Of a stretch of DNA of 64,000 nt, positions 51,640-60,106 are shown in pieces (the stretch's first letter is position 1; every line of letters starts with the position of its first letter). Source of the stretch: JARBUG01 sp035628915 (GTDB lineage: Bacteria; Bacillota; Sulfobacillia; Symbiobacteriales; Symbiobacteriaceae). Below the pieces are notes generated by a model. The model saw only the letters and a program-made list of their open reading frames with translations. It did not search any database and was not told where the DNA came from. Location: NCBI GenBank assembly GCA_035628915.1, contig DASPIW010000031.1:62001-126000 (forward strand), read 5' to 3'. Made by a program: the position numbers and the translations under genes.

Positions 51640-53163
51640 CTATGCCAGCGGCCCGGTGGCCGCCTCTACTGCCTTGATCAGTTCCCCGCTGCGAATGAGA
51701 TCGGCGCAGGCTTCGATATCCGGGTAGAGGATCCGATCCTCGTTGAGCGGTGCCACCCGCCGCCGGATGGCCTGGTAGGCCGCAGCGGTGCCCTTGCCCA
51801 GCCCTTCGGGGCCGACGAACTCGCAGGCCTGCGCGGCGCACATTAGCTCGATGGCGAGCACGCGCACCACGTTGGCCATGATCTTGCGGGCCTTGCGGGC
51901 CCCAGTGGTGCCCATGGAGACGTGGTCTTCCTGGTTGGCGCTGGAGGGAATGGAATCCACGCTGGCCGGATGGGCCAGCACCTTGTTTTCGCTGACCAGG
52001 GAGGCCGCCGTATACTGCGGGATCATAAAGCCGGAGTTGAGGCCCCCGTACCGGGTCAGGAACGCCGGGAGGCCGGAGAGGGCCGGGTTGACCAGCCGCT
52101 CAATCCGCCGCTCGCTAATGTTGGCCAGTTCCGACAGGGCGATGCCCATGTAGTCCATGGCCAGGGCCATGGGCTGCCCGTGGAAGTTGCCGCCGGAGAT
52201 GACGTCGCCATCGTCCGGGAAGAGCAGGGGGTTATCCGTCACGGCGTTGATTTCGGCACCGACCACATCGGCCACATGCGTCAGGGCCTGACGGCTCGCG
52301 CCGTGCACCTGGGGAATGCAGCGGATGGTGTAGGCGTCCTGGGTCCGGACTTCGCCTGGGGCAGTGGTCAGCCGGCTCTCAGCCACCAGCCGCCGCAAGT
52401 TGTCGGCGGCGACCGCCTGGCCGGGCTGGCCGCGCAGGGCCTGAATGCGGGCATCCCATGCAGCAGGGATGGCGCCCAGGGCTTCGCCGGTCAGGGCGCC
52501 GGAAATGTCGGCCACTTTCAGCAAATCGAGGGCCGCTTCCGTCGTGAGCGCCCCGATGCCGGTCATGCATTGCGTGCCGTTGATCAGGGCCAGCCCTTCC
52601 TTGCTGGAGAGCTGGATCGGTTTGAGCCCGGCGCGGTCGAGAGCCGCCTTCGCAGGGAGCCGTTCCCCGCGATAGTAGGCTTCCCCCATCCCCAGCAGGG
52701 GCAGACACATATGCGCAAGAGGAGCGAGGTCGCCGCTGGCGCCCAGGGAGCCCTGCTCGGGCACCACCGGATGAACCCCGGCATTGAGCATGCCCACCAG
52801 CAGGTCAAGCGTCTCTTCGCGAATGCCGGAATAACCGCGCGCCAGAGCGTGCGCCCGCAGGAGCATCATGGCCCGCACGATCTCTTCGTCCAGCGGATCG
52901 CCCACGCCACAGGCATGGCTCATGATCAGATTACGCTGGAGCGTTTCAGTTTCATCCGGGGAGATGAATACGTCGCTGAACTTGCCGAATCCTGTCGTAA
53001 TTCCATAAACGGGACGCCTCGCTGCCACCAGGTCATCGACCATCGCCCGAGCGCGCACCACGGCCTGGCGGGCAGCCTGTCCAAACGAGACCAGTGCCCG
53101 GTCCCGGGCGACTGCAACAACATCATCAAGTATCAAGTGGCCGCCAATCTCTACTGCCTGCAT
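51640..53163 (-). CDS. hutH: Histidine ammonia-lyase
   Basis: 507 residues. The first step of histidine breakdown, giving urocanate and ammonia. The ASG triad that cyclises to the MIO cofactor is in GSLGASGDLAPLAHM near residue 142. Other blocks: YGITTGFGKFSDVFI, GGNFHGQPMALAMDY and SIPSSANQEDHVSMG. The ATG at 53163 lies 7 bases after GGGGGA. It opens the operon hutH-hutU-methyltransferase-ftcD-hutI-fchA-fhs. Confidence 0.97.
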   Translation of the reverse strand: MQAVEIGGHLILDDVVAVARDRALVSFGQAARQAVVRARAMVDDLVAARRPVYGITTGFGKFSDVFISPDETETLQRNLIMSHACGVGDPLDEEIVRAMMLLRAHALARGYSGIREETLDLLVGMLNAGVHPVVPEQGSLGASGDLAPLAHMCLPLLGMGEAYYRGERLPAKAALDRAGLKPIQLSSKEGLALINGTQCMTGIGALTTEAALDLLKVADISGALTGEALGAIPAAWDARIQALRGQPGQAVAADNLRRLVAESRLTTAPGEVRTQDAYTIRCIPQVHGASRQALTHVADVVGAEINAVTDNPLLFPDDGDVISGGNFHGQPMALAMDYMGIALSELANISERRIERLVNPALSGLPAFLTRYGGLNSGFMIPQYTAASLVSENKVLAHPASVDSIPSSANQEDHVSMGTTGARKARKIMANVVRVLAIELMCAAQACEFVGPEGLGKGTAAAYQAIRRRVAPLNEDRILYPDIEACADLIRSGELIKAVEAATGPLA

Positions 53164-53214
53164 GCGCCATTCCCCCTGCGCCATCCGCACCGCCTGCGAA
53201 TGGTATCTGCCCCC

Positions 53215-53220
53215 ATTATA
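53215..53220 (-). promoter_or_regulatory. -10 box TATAAT of the hut operon
   Basis: A perfect TATAAT on the minus strand, 51 bases before the hutH ATG. No TTGACA-like -35 box lies 16-18 bases upstream (TTGCGG is 19 away), which would fit an activator-dependent promoter. Confidence 0.5.
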
Positions 53221-53360
53221 TTGAGCCCCGGGCGGGGGCCGCAAACGACTACTCTGAAGCTTTACCAGAGTGAAAGGGCCAAGGGAGTCATCTCAGAAAC
53301 CCGCGAAATTGTGTCGGTGGCGGCTGTCGGCGGGCGTGTCGCAGAGCCGCTTCAATAGAT

Positions 53361-53479
53361 GACTTGGTGAAGCGCCCGTATCAGAGGAGGCGGCGATAGG
53401 AGGTCGCCGCCGACAAGCTTGAGGGGCCGTCTGCGTTCACGGATGAACGTTCAGACGGCCCCGGGCGCTTCACCAAGTC
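53361..53479. other. Three-way-junction structured element (possible RNA or small mobile element)
   Basis: A perfect 18-bp closing stem (GACTTGGTGAAGCGCCCG with its complement at 53462-53479) encloses two hairpins. One is GGCGGCGA-TAGGAGG-TCGCCGCC at 53389-53411. The other is a long arm at 53424-53461, GGGCCGTCTG / CAGACGGCCC, topped by CGTTCA-CGGA-TGAACG. No ORF lies inside. It is in the hutH upstream region about 140 bp before the hutH -10 box. No family was recognised; it could be a structured RNA on either strand or a MITE-like element. Confidence 0.65.
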
Positions 53480-53681
53480 TACCACTTAGTACAGGACAGG
53501 CGGCGTGGCGCCTAAAACCACCCCCGCCGCACAACACACCCCGGCAACGTGCCAAACCCAGAGACCGCCTCATTCCAAAGACCCGTGCCAGTGGGCCTGA
53601 ACCAGGGGTTAGTCCCACGCGAAGGCGAAGTGGCCATTCGCAACGTCTGCCGGAAAACCAGCCCCGAACACAAAAAAAGGT

Positions 53682-53711
53682 GCCAGCATCCTTTGGGGGA
53701 AGGGTGCTGGC
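53682..53711 (-). terminator. Strong minus-strand terminator without an obvious gene before it
   Basis: An 11-bp stem (GCCAGCACCCT side with AGGATGCTGGC, one G-U), 8-base loop, then ACCTTTTTTTG on the minus strand. The nearest minus-strand gene (HAD phosphatase) ends about 310 bases upstream. Confidence 0.8.
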
Positions 53712-53730
53712 TGCGGCAAAGGGGAGGGTT

Positions 53731-53760
53731 GTTCCTGACCAGTGGGGGGTGGTCAGGAAC
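53731..53760. other. Perfect hairpin just before a small ORF
   Basis: GTTCCTGACC and GGTCAGGAAC are a 10-bp perfect inverted repeat with a 10-base G-rich loop, 7 bases upstream of the AAAGGAGGG ribosome site of the 51-codon ORF. It could be a leader hairpin or operator. Confidence 0.55.
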
Positions 53761-53781
53761 TTCAACAAAGGAGGGTGAGCG

Positions 53782-53937
53782 GTGGGAGATATCTTGGGCC
53801 GACCGAGCTACGACAAGTGGGGGTTTGACGTAGATCAGTCCGTTAGGGCGTCCGAAAAAGTGCTGCAGTTCTTTTTCAAGAGTAGGGTGCGTTCCCTGGT
53901 TCCTACCGGACGGCCCAAGCTATCGCCTGCACCTTGA
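53782..53937 (+). CDS. 51-residue small protein
   Basis: GTG start with AAAGGAGGG about 8 bases upstream. The product begins MGDILGRPSYDKWGFDVDQS, contains an amphipathic helix-like stretch (SEKVLQFFFKSRVRSLV) and ends GRPKLSPAP. No signal peptide and no known domain. The leader contains the 10-bp hairpin at 53731-53760. Isolated between the three-way-junction element and the HAD gene, and overlapped by possible minus-strand read-through. Confidence 0.5.
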   Translation: MGDILGRPSYDKWGFDVDQSVRASEKVLQFFFKSRVRSLVPTGRPKLSPAP

Positions 53938-54020
53938 GGATACAGGAACAGGCGGCTAGACTGATATCCGTCATCGGGACGCAAATAGTCTACCACCGTA
54001 ACTAGTGCTTTTTGCTGAAA

Positions 54021-54692
54021 CTATAGGCCACGCAACCCGGTCAGAATGGCATTCAGGTCTGAAAAGTCAGCCGCGACAAGATCTGCACCGCACTCTCGCA
54101 ACTCCTCGCACTGATGGTACCCCGTTGCAACCCCGACGGTGAGGCAGCGGTTCGCCTTGCCACAGGCAATATCATGGGGCGTATCCCCAATGACCACGAC
54201 CCGGTCATACTCCCTGCCTTGCTCGGCCTGCGCCCGCGCGATGGCCCGGGCGATCACCTCATCGCGGGTCTCGCCTTCATCGCCAAATCCGCCGACAGGG
54301 AAAAAGCGATTCAGGTCATGGGGCGCCAGTTTGAGCCGGGCACCCTCTTCCACATTGCCAGTGCCCAGCGCCAGCCTGTAGCCGCCCTCGGCGGCGCACG
54401 CCTCCAACAACCCCACTACACCCGGGTGCACAATGCCTGGGTCGTGCGTCAACTGCTCGGCCAGGTGGGTCACAAATTCTCGCTTGAAGGCGCCAAACGT
54501 GCCGGGATCCAGCCCGTGCCGCTGACAGATATCGCGATAAATAATCAGGTCGGTCCGGCCAGCCATCGGAATCCCTTCGGCCGCCCCGGCCACGCCGAAA
54601 AACTTCTCAAGTGCATGGTTGAAGGCCCGGCGCCCCGCCTTCGTCGAAATCAAGGTGCCGTCCACATCAAAGATCAATAGTGTGCTCCTCAT
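54021..54692 (-). CDS. HAD-family phosphatase (phosphoglycolate phosphatase-like)
   Basis: 223 residues. HAD motif I DVDGTLIST with the nucleophile Asp, motif II LGTGN (Thr), the Lys/Arg region GARLKLAPHDLNRFF and motif IV VVVIGDTPHDIACGKA. A four-helix cap lies between residues 15 and 85, subclass C1 as in Gph/PgmB. Substrate unknown. The ATG at 54692 overlaps the stop of the upstream DUF457 gene by four bases. Confidence 0.92.
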   Translation of the reverse strand: MRSTLLIFDVDGTLISTKAGRRAFNHALEKFFGVAGAAEGIPMAGRTDLIIYRDICQRHGLDPGTFGAFKREFVTHLAEQLTHDPGIVHPGVVGLLEACAAEGGYRLALGTGNVEEGARLKLAPHDLNRFFPVGGFGDEGETRDEVIARAIARAQAEQGREYDRVVVIGDTPHDIACGKANRCLTVGVATGYHQCEELRECGADLVAADFSDLNAILTGLRGL

Positions 54693-55720
54693 GGCTCGGT
54701 TCGGCCCATCTCCTTCCGGAGCCGTTTCTTTACAGCATCCCACTGCAGGTCGGGCGGCCGCTGCGCCCCCAACCCCTCATCCACCAGTTTCAGTTCATCA
54801 TCCAGCCAGGCATAGGCGGAAAACGGGGAGAAGCCCTCCTCCTCATAGCGCACATCCGTCCAGCGCACCAGATACAGACTGTCGCGCCGTTCGACGGTGA
54901 CCCGCGGCTTCCGCACCCAATTGGCAAATACGCCAACTACCTGGGCCTTGAGCGATGCCTGCACAATTCGGTCATGCATGTTTTCGGCCCGGACCGGCTC
55001 ACTCAGGCGCCCCGGCCAGACCCAGACCATCCCCGTCAGGTATTCGCCTTTCTTCTGGGCCACGTAGCGCCAGGCATTCACCGAAAACAGTGTGGGATGA
55101 ATTGTCAGCCTTTGCTCGCGCCAACCCGGCCCGCACGGCACCGACTCACCGCAGGCCTCGTTCATATCAAAGCGGTTGGCGACCAGCCGCCACGCACGGC
55201 GGCGCAGGAAGAACCGCAACAGCACATAGGCGGCAATCAGCAGCCACACAACGGCAAACACCGCCTGCCGCCGGCCGGGCCACGCCCAGTGCACCAGCCA
55301 TCCGGCTCCAATCAGCCCCAGCACCCATACATCGATAATGGGGATGATGTCCAGCGCGATCCACCGGCGGGAGAACGGCCACAGCCCCTGCGTGCCGTAA
55401 TCGTTGCCGAAGTCAAAAAGGACATGCGACATGCCGCCCGCCAGGGCCCACCAAAAAAGCGGCCAGAAACCCGAGCCGGGCAGAACGGCGTAGATAGCGC
55501 CGGCGATGACCAGCGCCTGCAGCGGCAGGGTAATCAGGCCATGGGTCGGCCCCCGGTGATGCTTGAGATACTGCACCGGCCCCCCCACCGCCCGGATTAC
55601 ATAGTCAAAGTCCGGCGCCTCTGCGGCGACCAGTGCGGCCAGTGCCACCGCCGGCTGCACGTCGGGCGGGGCCAGGGCTACAACGGCGGACCCGATCAGT
55701 GCATGCGAAACGTTGTCGAT
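54689..55720 (-). CDS. DUF457/YdjM-like membrane metal-dependent hydrolase, probable ATC start
   Basis: 343 residues if started at ATC 55720. The frame then reads (M)DNVSHALIGSAVVALAPPD, the conserved beginning of this family, and GGGGGGG lies 7 bases upstream. The first canonical start (GTG at 55660) would remove 20 residues including the conserved His. Later motifs are APDFDYVIR, HHRGPTHGLI, GGMSHVLFDFGNDYGTQGLWPFS and about four membrane helices to residue 165, then a soluble C-terminal domain of about 170 residues. Family activity is presumed hydrolytic. Coupled to the HAD gene. Confidence 0.8.
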   Translation of the reverse strand: MDNVSHALIGSAVVALAPPDVQPAVALAALVAAEAPDFDYVIRAVGGPVQYLKHHRGPTHGLITLPLQALVIAGAIYAVLPGSGFWPLFWWALAGGMSHVLFDFGNDYGTQGLWPFSRRWIALDIIPIIDVWVLGLIGAGWLVHWAWPGRRQAVFAVVWLLIAAYVLLRFFLRRRAWRLVANRFDMNEACGESVPCGPGWREQRLTIHPTLFSVNAWRYVAQKKGEYLTGMVWVWPGRLSEPVRAENMHDRIVQASLKAQVVGVFANWVRKPRVTVERRDSLYLVRWTDVRYEEEGFSPFSAYAWLDDELKLVDEGLGAQRPPDLQWDAVKKRLRKEMGRTEP

Positions 55721-55748
55721 ACGCCGACCCCCCCGGGAAAACGGATGC

Positions 55749-55769
55749 GGCCCGCCTGAAGGGCGGGCC
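55749..55769 (-). terminator. Terminator after the M16 peptidase pair
   Basis: An 8-bp perfect stem (GGCCCGCC with GGCGGGCC), 5-base loop, followed by GCATCCGTTTTCCC on the minus strand. Confidence 0.65.
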
Positions 55770-55776
55770 TCAACCC

Positions 55777-57060
55777 TTACTTGGGCACGATCACGGAAAC
55801 AGCTGCCCGGGCCGGGTCAAAATGCGCCTGGAGCCGCTGGTTGGCCGCCTCCAGCGTCAGGCCCTGCGCCGTCGGAATCAGATCGAACAGGCCAATTCCC
55901 TTGAAGAAGCCGTCAATGTACATGTAGGCGGCCCCGTCAAGGTCGTTCATGATGCTGACCAGCCGTCCGATTGTCTTCTTCTTGGCACGCTCAAAGTCAG
56001 CTTCGCTGAGCCCCTTCTGCCGTGCCGCCTCGATGCCCTCCAGCAGCCGCTTCTCCAGCTCGTCGGGATCCCGGGTGGGGCCGGCGAACTGCGAGAAGCC
56101 GTAAGTGTGCTCCGGGTTGTACTCGAAGCCGAACCGGTGATCGATCAGGCCCGCTTCATAGAGCCGGGTGTACAGCTCGGTGGAGCGCCCGCAGATGGCG
56201 TCGAGAATTACCGCCGTAGTCAGGTCCTGCTTGAGCAGGTCCGAACCCGTCAGCCCGGTCGGATGGTCCTTGAAGCCCATCCGGAAGAGCGGCTGGTTGA
56301 CGACCAACTTCTGCTCCCGACGCTTCTCGAGCACCTTCGGCGGCTCTTCGGGCAGAATCCGCTTGATCTCGGCCTGCGGCTTGTAGTTCTTCTTGCCGTA
56401 GCTGGCTTTCACCATGCTCAGCACCTGGTCCGGGTCGACATCGCCCGCCACGAAGACCACCATATTCGACGGGTGATAGAACGTGCTGTGGCAGAGGTAG
56501 AGCGTCTCCTTGGTGATCTTGTGAATCGACTCGACCGTACCGGCAATGTCGATCTTGACGGGGTGATTGACGTACATGGCTTCCAGGAGATTGGCGTTGG
56601 AACGCCAGCCCGGGTCGTCCAGGTACATCCGAATCTCCTGTTCGATGATTCCCTGCTCTTTGGCCACGCTCTCATCCGTAAACCAGGGGTTCTGGACGAA
56701 GTCCAGCAGCAGGTCGAAACACTCTGCAAAGTTTTGGGTCGTGTTGAAGTGGTACTCCGTGTGAGTGTAGGTCGTGTATGCGTTAGACTCCGCCCCGAAC
56801 TCCGAGTAGCGGTCGGAGACGTTCCCCCACTCCTTCTCGAACAGCTTGTGCTCAAGGAAGTGGGCAATGCCGTCGGGGACGTGGACTTCCTTGCCGGTGT
56901 TGGGATCGACGAACTGGGCGTCGATCGACCCGTAATGCGTGGCTGCCCGCCCGGTGGCCGATTTGTACCCGGGCTTGTGCAGGACGGAGACGGTCAGCCC
57001 GTTCGGCAGCTTTTCGGTGAACAGCGTGTCTTTGAGCAGGGGATCGTAGTGCTTCTCCAT
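55777..57060 (-). CDS. M16 zinc peptidase (YmfH-like)
   Basis: 427 residues with the inverted zinc motif HFLEHKLFE (H-x-x-E-H at about residues 87-91) and the downstream Glu expected in EQEIRMYLDDPGW, so it looks catalytically competent. AFVAGDVDPDQVL and GFEYNPEHTYGFSQFAG are further family blocks. It starts 2 bases after its paralogue. M16 peptidases of this pair type probably form a heteromer in which one subunit supplies zinc. Confidence 0.92.
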   Translation of the reverse strand: MEKHYDPLLKDTLFTEKLPNGLTVSVLHKPGYKSATGRAATHYGSIDAQFVDPNTGKEVHVPDGIAHFLEHKLFEKEWGNVSDRYSEFGAESNAYTTYTHTEYHFNTTQNFAECFDLLLDFVQNPWFTDESVAKEQGIIEQEIRMYLDDPGWRSNANLLEAMYVNHPVKIDIAGTVESIHKITKETLYLCHSTFYHPSNMVVFVAGDVDPDQVLSMVKASYGKKNYKPQAEIKRILPEEPPKVLEKRREQKLVVNQPLFRMGFKDHPTGLTGSDLLKQDLTTAVILDAICGRSTELYTRLYEAGLIDHRFGFEYNPEHTYGFSQFAGPTRDPDELEKRLLEGIEAARQKGLSEADFERAKKKTIGRLVSIMNDLDGAAYMYIDGFFKGIGLFDLIPTAQGLTLEAANQRLQAHFDPARAAVSVIVPK

Positions 57061-57062
57061 GG

Positions 57063-58358
57063 CTACTCTCCCCCTCCCTGCTTGTTCAAAAAGTAAACGG
57101 TGTCGATGCTGAACCTTTGTGCAACGGCAGCCACCTGCTGCTTGGTGACGGCCTTGTACGCGGCCACCCGTTCCTCCACGGTCAGATCGCGGCCCGAAAA
57201 GACGCGGTCCACCGCCAGGTCGGCCATGGCTCCCGGGTTGTCAGCGGCGCTGAGTACATCGTTGACCAGGGAGGCGACCGTCGTTTCGAACTCATCGTCC
57301 TCAATCTTGCCTTCCTGCAGCTCCTTCAGCTGCTGCAGCATGATCTCCTGGCATTTCGTCCGGTTCTCGAACTCAATGCCCGCGTACATATAGCCGGCGC
57401 CCTTGAGGGTCTCCACGGCGGAGTAGGCTACGTACGCCAGCGAGTTCTTCTCCCGCACGTTCTGGAAGAGCTTGCTGTGCGGGAAACCACCCAGCACGCC
57501 GTTGGCAACCAACATGGGGAAGTACTCGGCATCATCTTTGATGGTGACGCCCGTGCGCATGCCGATGACGAGTACGCCCTGGTTCACGTCGAGCTGATCC
57601 TCGACCTCCTGGACGGGGCGCCCCGGCTCGCGCTTGATGTTGGTGGCAGGCATCTTCCGCCCCTGAGGCCCCGCCGCCGGCAGCTCCAGCGTGCGCTGGA
57701 CGAGCTCCCGGGCAGCTTCACATTCGACATCGCCAATCAGGAAAATGTCGACCGGCGCGGTGCTGAGCACTTGCTGATGATGCTGCCGCAGGCTTTGCGG
57801 CGTAATGTTGGGCAGGTCTTCCACCCGCCCCAGGCGGTAGAGTGCGAAGGGCTCGCCCTTGCACATCGCTTCGTTACAGCGGACCATGGCGTAACGGGTC
57901 TTGTTGTTGATCAGCCCTTCGATGGTCTGCTTCAGGTTGTCGGCCTCCTGGCGGAAGTAATCCGCCTTGAAGCCATCCCCCTCCAAAGCCGGGCGGGTGA
58001 TGATGCCCGCCAGCGTTTCGAGTGCGCGCTGCAGTAGCCCGCTCTCGCCCGGTATGTGCTGCTCGCTGGCAACTTCCATGCGGAAGACGATGGAGTGGAC
58101 TTCGCCGCGCTTGCTCACGTCAATCCCGAACGACGCGCCGTAAAGCTCATCAAGGTGGCGGGACAGTTCCGCCGTTGTCGGGTAGTCAGCCGAGGCCCGT
58201 GCCAGCACCATGGGCAGCAGTGCGTTGCTGGTCACCGTCTCCGGCGCCAGCGGCAAGTGGAAGTAGACGTAAATGACCGTCGTCTTGAACTTCCTGGTCG
58301 GCTGAATATGCAGGTTGACCCCTTCGGCCAGGCTATACCTGGTGAAGCTCTCGGTCAA
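57063..58358 (-). CDS. M16-family protein lacking the zinc motif (YmfF-like)
   Basis: 431 residues, M16 fold (NLHIQPTRKFKTTVIYVYFH, LSRHLDELYGASFGIDVSKRG, PVDIFLIGDVECEAA, KLFQNVREKNSLAYVAYSAVE). No HxxEH is present, so it is the non-catalytic partner, with the substrate-binding Arg/Tyr block RYAMVRCNEAM and SLAYVAYS kept. Upstream of the zinc subunit gene by 2 bases. ymfF and ymfH of Bacillus have the same order. Confidence 0.9.
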   Translation of the reverse strand: MTESFTRYSLAEGVNLHIQPTRKFKTTVIYVYFHLPLAPETVTSNALLPMVLARASADYPTTAELSRHLDELYGASFGIDVSKRGEVHSIVFRMEVASEQHIPGESGLLQRALETLAGIITRPALEGDGFKADYFRQEADNLKQTIEGLINNKTRYAMVRCNEAMCKGEPFALYRLGRVEDLPNITPQSLRQHHQQVLSTAPVDIFLIGDVECEAARELVQRTLELPAAGPQGRKMPATNIKREPGRPVQEVEDQLDVNQGVLVIGMRTGVTIKDDAEYFPMLVANGVLGGFPHSKLFQNVREKNSLAYVAYSAVETLKGAGYMYAGIEFENRTKCQEIMLQQLKELQEGKIEDDEFETTVASLVNDVLSAADNPGAMADLAVDRVFSGRDLTVEERVAAYKAVTKQQVAAVAQRFSIDTVYFLNKQGGGE

Positions 58359-58387
58359 ACCATGATCGCCTCCTTAAAATCGAACAC

Positions 58388-59512
58388 TTACCGCGAAAGA
58401 TCCCGGGGATACTGCGTCAGGCTGCGGGCACCCGCCGGCTCCAGAACCATGTCGTCTTCGATTCGCACACCGCCCAAACCGGGAATGTAGATGCCCGGTT
58501 CGATGGTAAAGGTGTTGCCCACCTCGAGGGCGCGGTGATTGCTGCCTACGATATAGGGCTCTTCGTGGACTTCCAGGCCGAGGCCGTGGCCCGTCCGGTG
58601 CGTGAAACTGGCGCCGTAACCCTTGGCCGCTATGTACTCGCGGGCGATGGCATCGACCTGGGCGCCCGACATGCCTGGCCTTGCTTCTGCCCGGGCTTTC
58701 GCCTGGGCCTCCAGGCAGATCTGGTAGATTTCGGCCAGTTTGCCCGTCACCGTGCCCACCGGATACGTTCTGGTGATGTCGCCGGTGTAGCCGCGGTACT
58801 GCCACACGAAGTCCACCCACACCAGTTCGCCTTCCTGCAGCACCCGGTCGGTGGTGGCGGCGTGCGGAATCGCTGACCGGGGCCCGGAGGCAACCATGAT
58901 CTCAAACGGCGGCTGTGCGCCTAGTTTCTGCAATTCCTGCTCGATGTAAGCGGCCACTTGCTGCTCCGTGACGCCCGGCTTAATGAAACGGTGCGCCGCT
59001 TCCACGCCGGCGTCCACGATCTCCGCTGCCTTCTGCATACGGGCCAGTTCGTCTTCGTCCTTCACCGTACGCAGGTCGGCCAGAATCACGCCGGCGTCCT
59101 CGTATTGCAGCGTCCCGCCGCCGTGACCCATCAGCCGGGGGGCGTCTGCGACGGCTTTGGCCAGCAGTTCTCGCTCCATCACCCGCATGTACCGGTACTC
59201 AACACCCAGAACGCCGCCGCCGACTCCGCACTCTGCCAGCGCACGCTTCAGGACGGGCGCCGGCCCTTCTTCCTCACCCCAGGGGTAAACCCGACTGATC
59301 CCAGCACCGGTCGTAACGCGTTCCGCCTCAAAGGCCGGACAGAAGGCAAACGGCTGGCCATGGGCCGGGAAGAAGAAGAGCGCCGGGCGCTCGGAAAGGT
59401 GCATCTCCAAACCGGTCAGGTAATAGAGATTTGGTCCGGGCATAATCACGACAGCTTCAAGCCCTTGGCCACGCGCTCGTTCGATCATCCGGGCAACACG
59501 CGGACTGTTCAA
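58388..59512 (-). CDS. M24-family Xaa-Pro peptidase
   Basis: 374 residues. N-terminal creatinase-like domain (about 1-135), then the pita-bread catalytic domain. Metal ligands appear in order as VWVDFVWQYRGYTGDITRTY (two Asp), THRTGHGLGLEVHEEPY (His), FTIEPGIYIPG (Glu) and RIEDDMVL (Glu). It removes N-terminal residues before proline. The TTG at 59512 (MNSPRVARMIERAR) is chosen because GGGAG lies 9 bases upstream. The gene is 23 bases after the NUDIX gene and 29 before the M16 pair. Confidence 0.92.
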   Translation of the reverse strand: MNSPRVARMIERARGQGLEAVVIMPGPNLYYLTGLEMHLSERPALFFFPAHGQPFAFCPAFEAERVTTGAGISRVYPWGEEEGPAPVLKRALAECGVGGGVLGVEYRYMRVMERELLAKAVADAPRLMGHGGGTLQYEDAGVILADLRTVKDEDELARMQKAAEIVDAGVEAAHRFIKPGVTEQQVAAYIEQELQKLGAQPPFEIMVASGPRSAIPHAATTDRVLQEGELVWVDFVWQYRGYTGDITRTYPVGTVTGKLAEIYQICLEAQAKARAEARPGMSGAQVDAIAREYIAAKGYGASFTHRTGHGLGLEVHEEPYIVGSNHRALEVGNTFTIEPGIYIPGLGGVRIEDDMVLEPAGARSLTQYPRDLSR

Positions 59513-59535
59513 GTTTGAGATCTCCCTTCGCAAGA

Positions 59536-60033
59536 CTAAAGGTTTAACCATGCCAGGCAGCGCTCCACGGAATCGGTCAGCTGCAACTGCCGGGCCTCGG
59601 CGGGTGTAACCCACCGGACGCCGGCGGCATCGTCCGCCGCCCGCAGATCACCGCCAAGTACCATCGCTTCGACATATAGAATCACGTAATGCCACCGGAC
59701 CCGGTTCTGTGCGTCGCGTTCTATGCCGTCTGCATAGCCCAGAAAGCGTGTAACTGTTACCAGAAGACCAGTCTCCTCGGCCACTTCCCGGATCGCAGCG
59801 GCTTCCACTGTTTCGCCAAGCTCCACGCCGCCGCCGGGCAGGCCCCAGTATCCCTGAAACGGGGGGCGGCCGCGCTGTACGAGCAGAATCCGCTCACCGG
59901 AGCGGACCAGCGCGTGGCACGAGGGAAATGGATGCTCCGGGTACTCCCGCGCCAACGCTTCGACAACTCCTTCCGAGGAACCGCATATATCTATGCGTTC
60001 ATCAACGTAGAAACAGTTTCCTTCTGGACGCAT
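59536..60033 (-). CDS. NUDIX hydrolase
   Basis: 165 residues. The NUDIX box is complete: G(5x)E(7x)REVAEETG in GGGVELGETVEAAAIREVAE. PFPSCHALVRSGERILLVQR precedes it and WGLPGGG begins the box. It hydrolyses a nucleoside diphosphate-linked substrate; specificity unknown. The ATG at 60033 is the most plausible start, but its ribosome site is weak. First gene of a probable operon with the M24 and M16 peptidases. Confidence 0.85.
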   Translation of the reverse strand: MRPEGNCFYVDERIDICGSSEGVVEALAREYPEHPFPSCHALVRSGERILLVQRGRPPFQGYWGLPGGGVELGETVEAAAIREVAEETGLLVTVTRFLGYADGIERDAQNRVRWHYVILYVEAMVLGGDLRAADDAAGVRWVTPAEARQLQLTDSVERCLAWLNL

Positions 60034-60106
60034 ACCTGAATCATGACCGCCAAAGACTAGTGTGTACCCGTCCCCGCAAAAGATGAAGCCAAGGAGGCGC
60101 ACGAGG

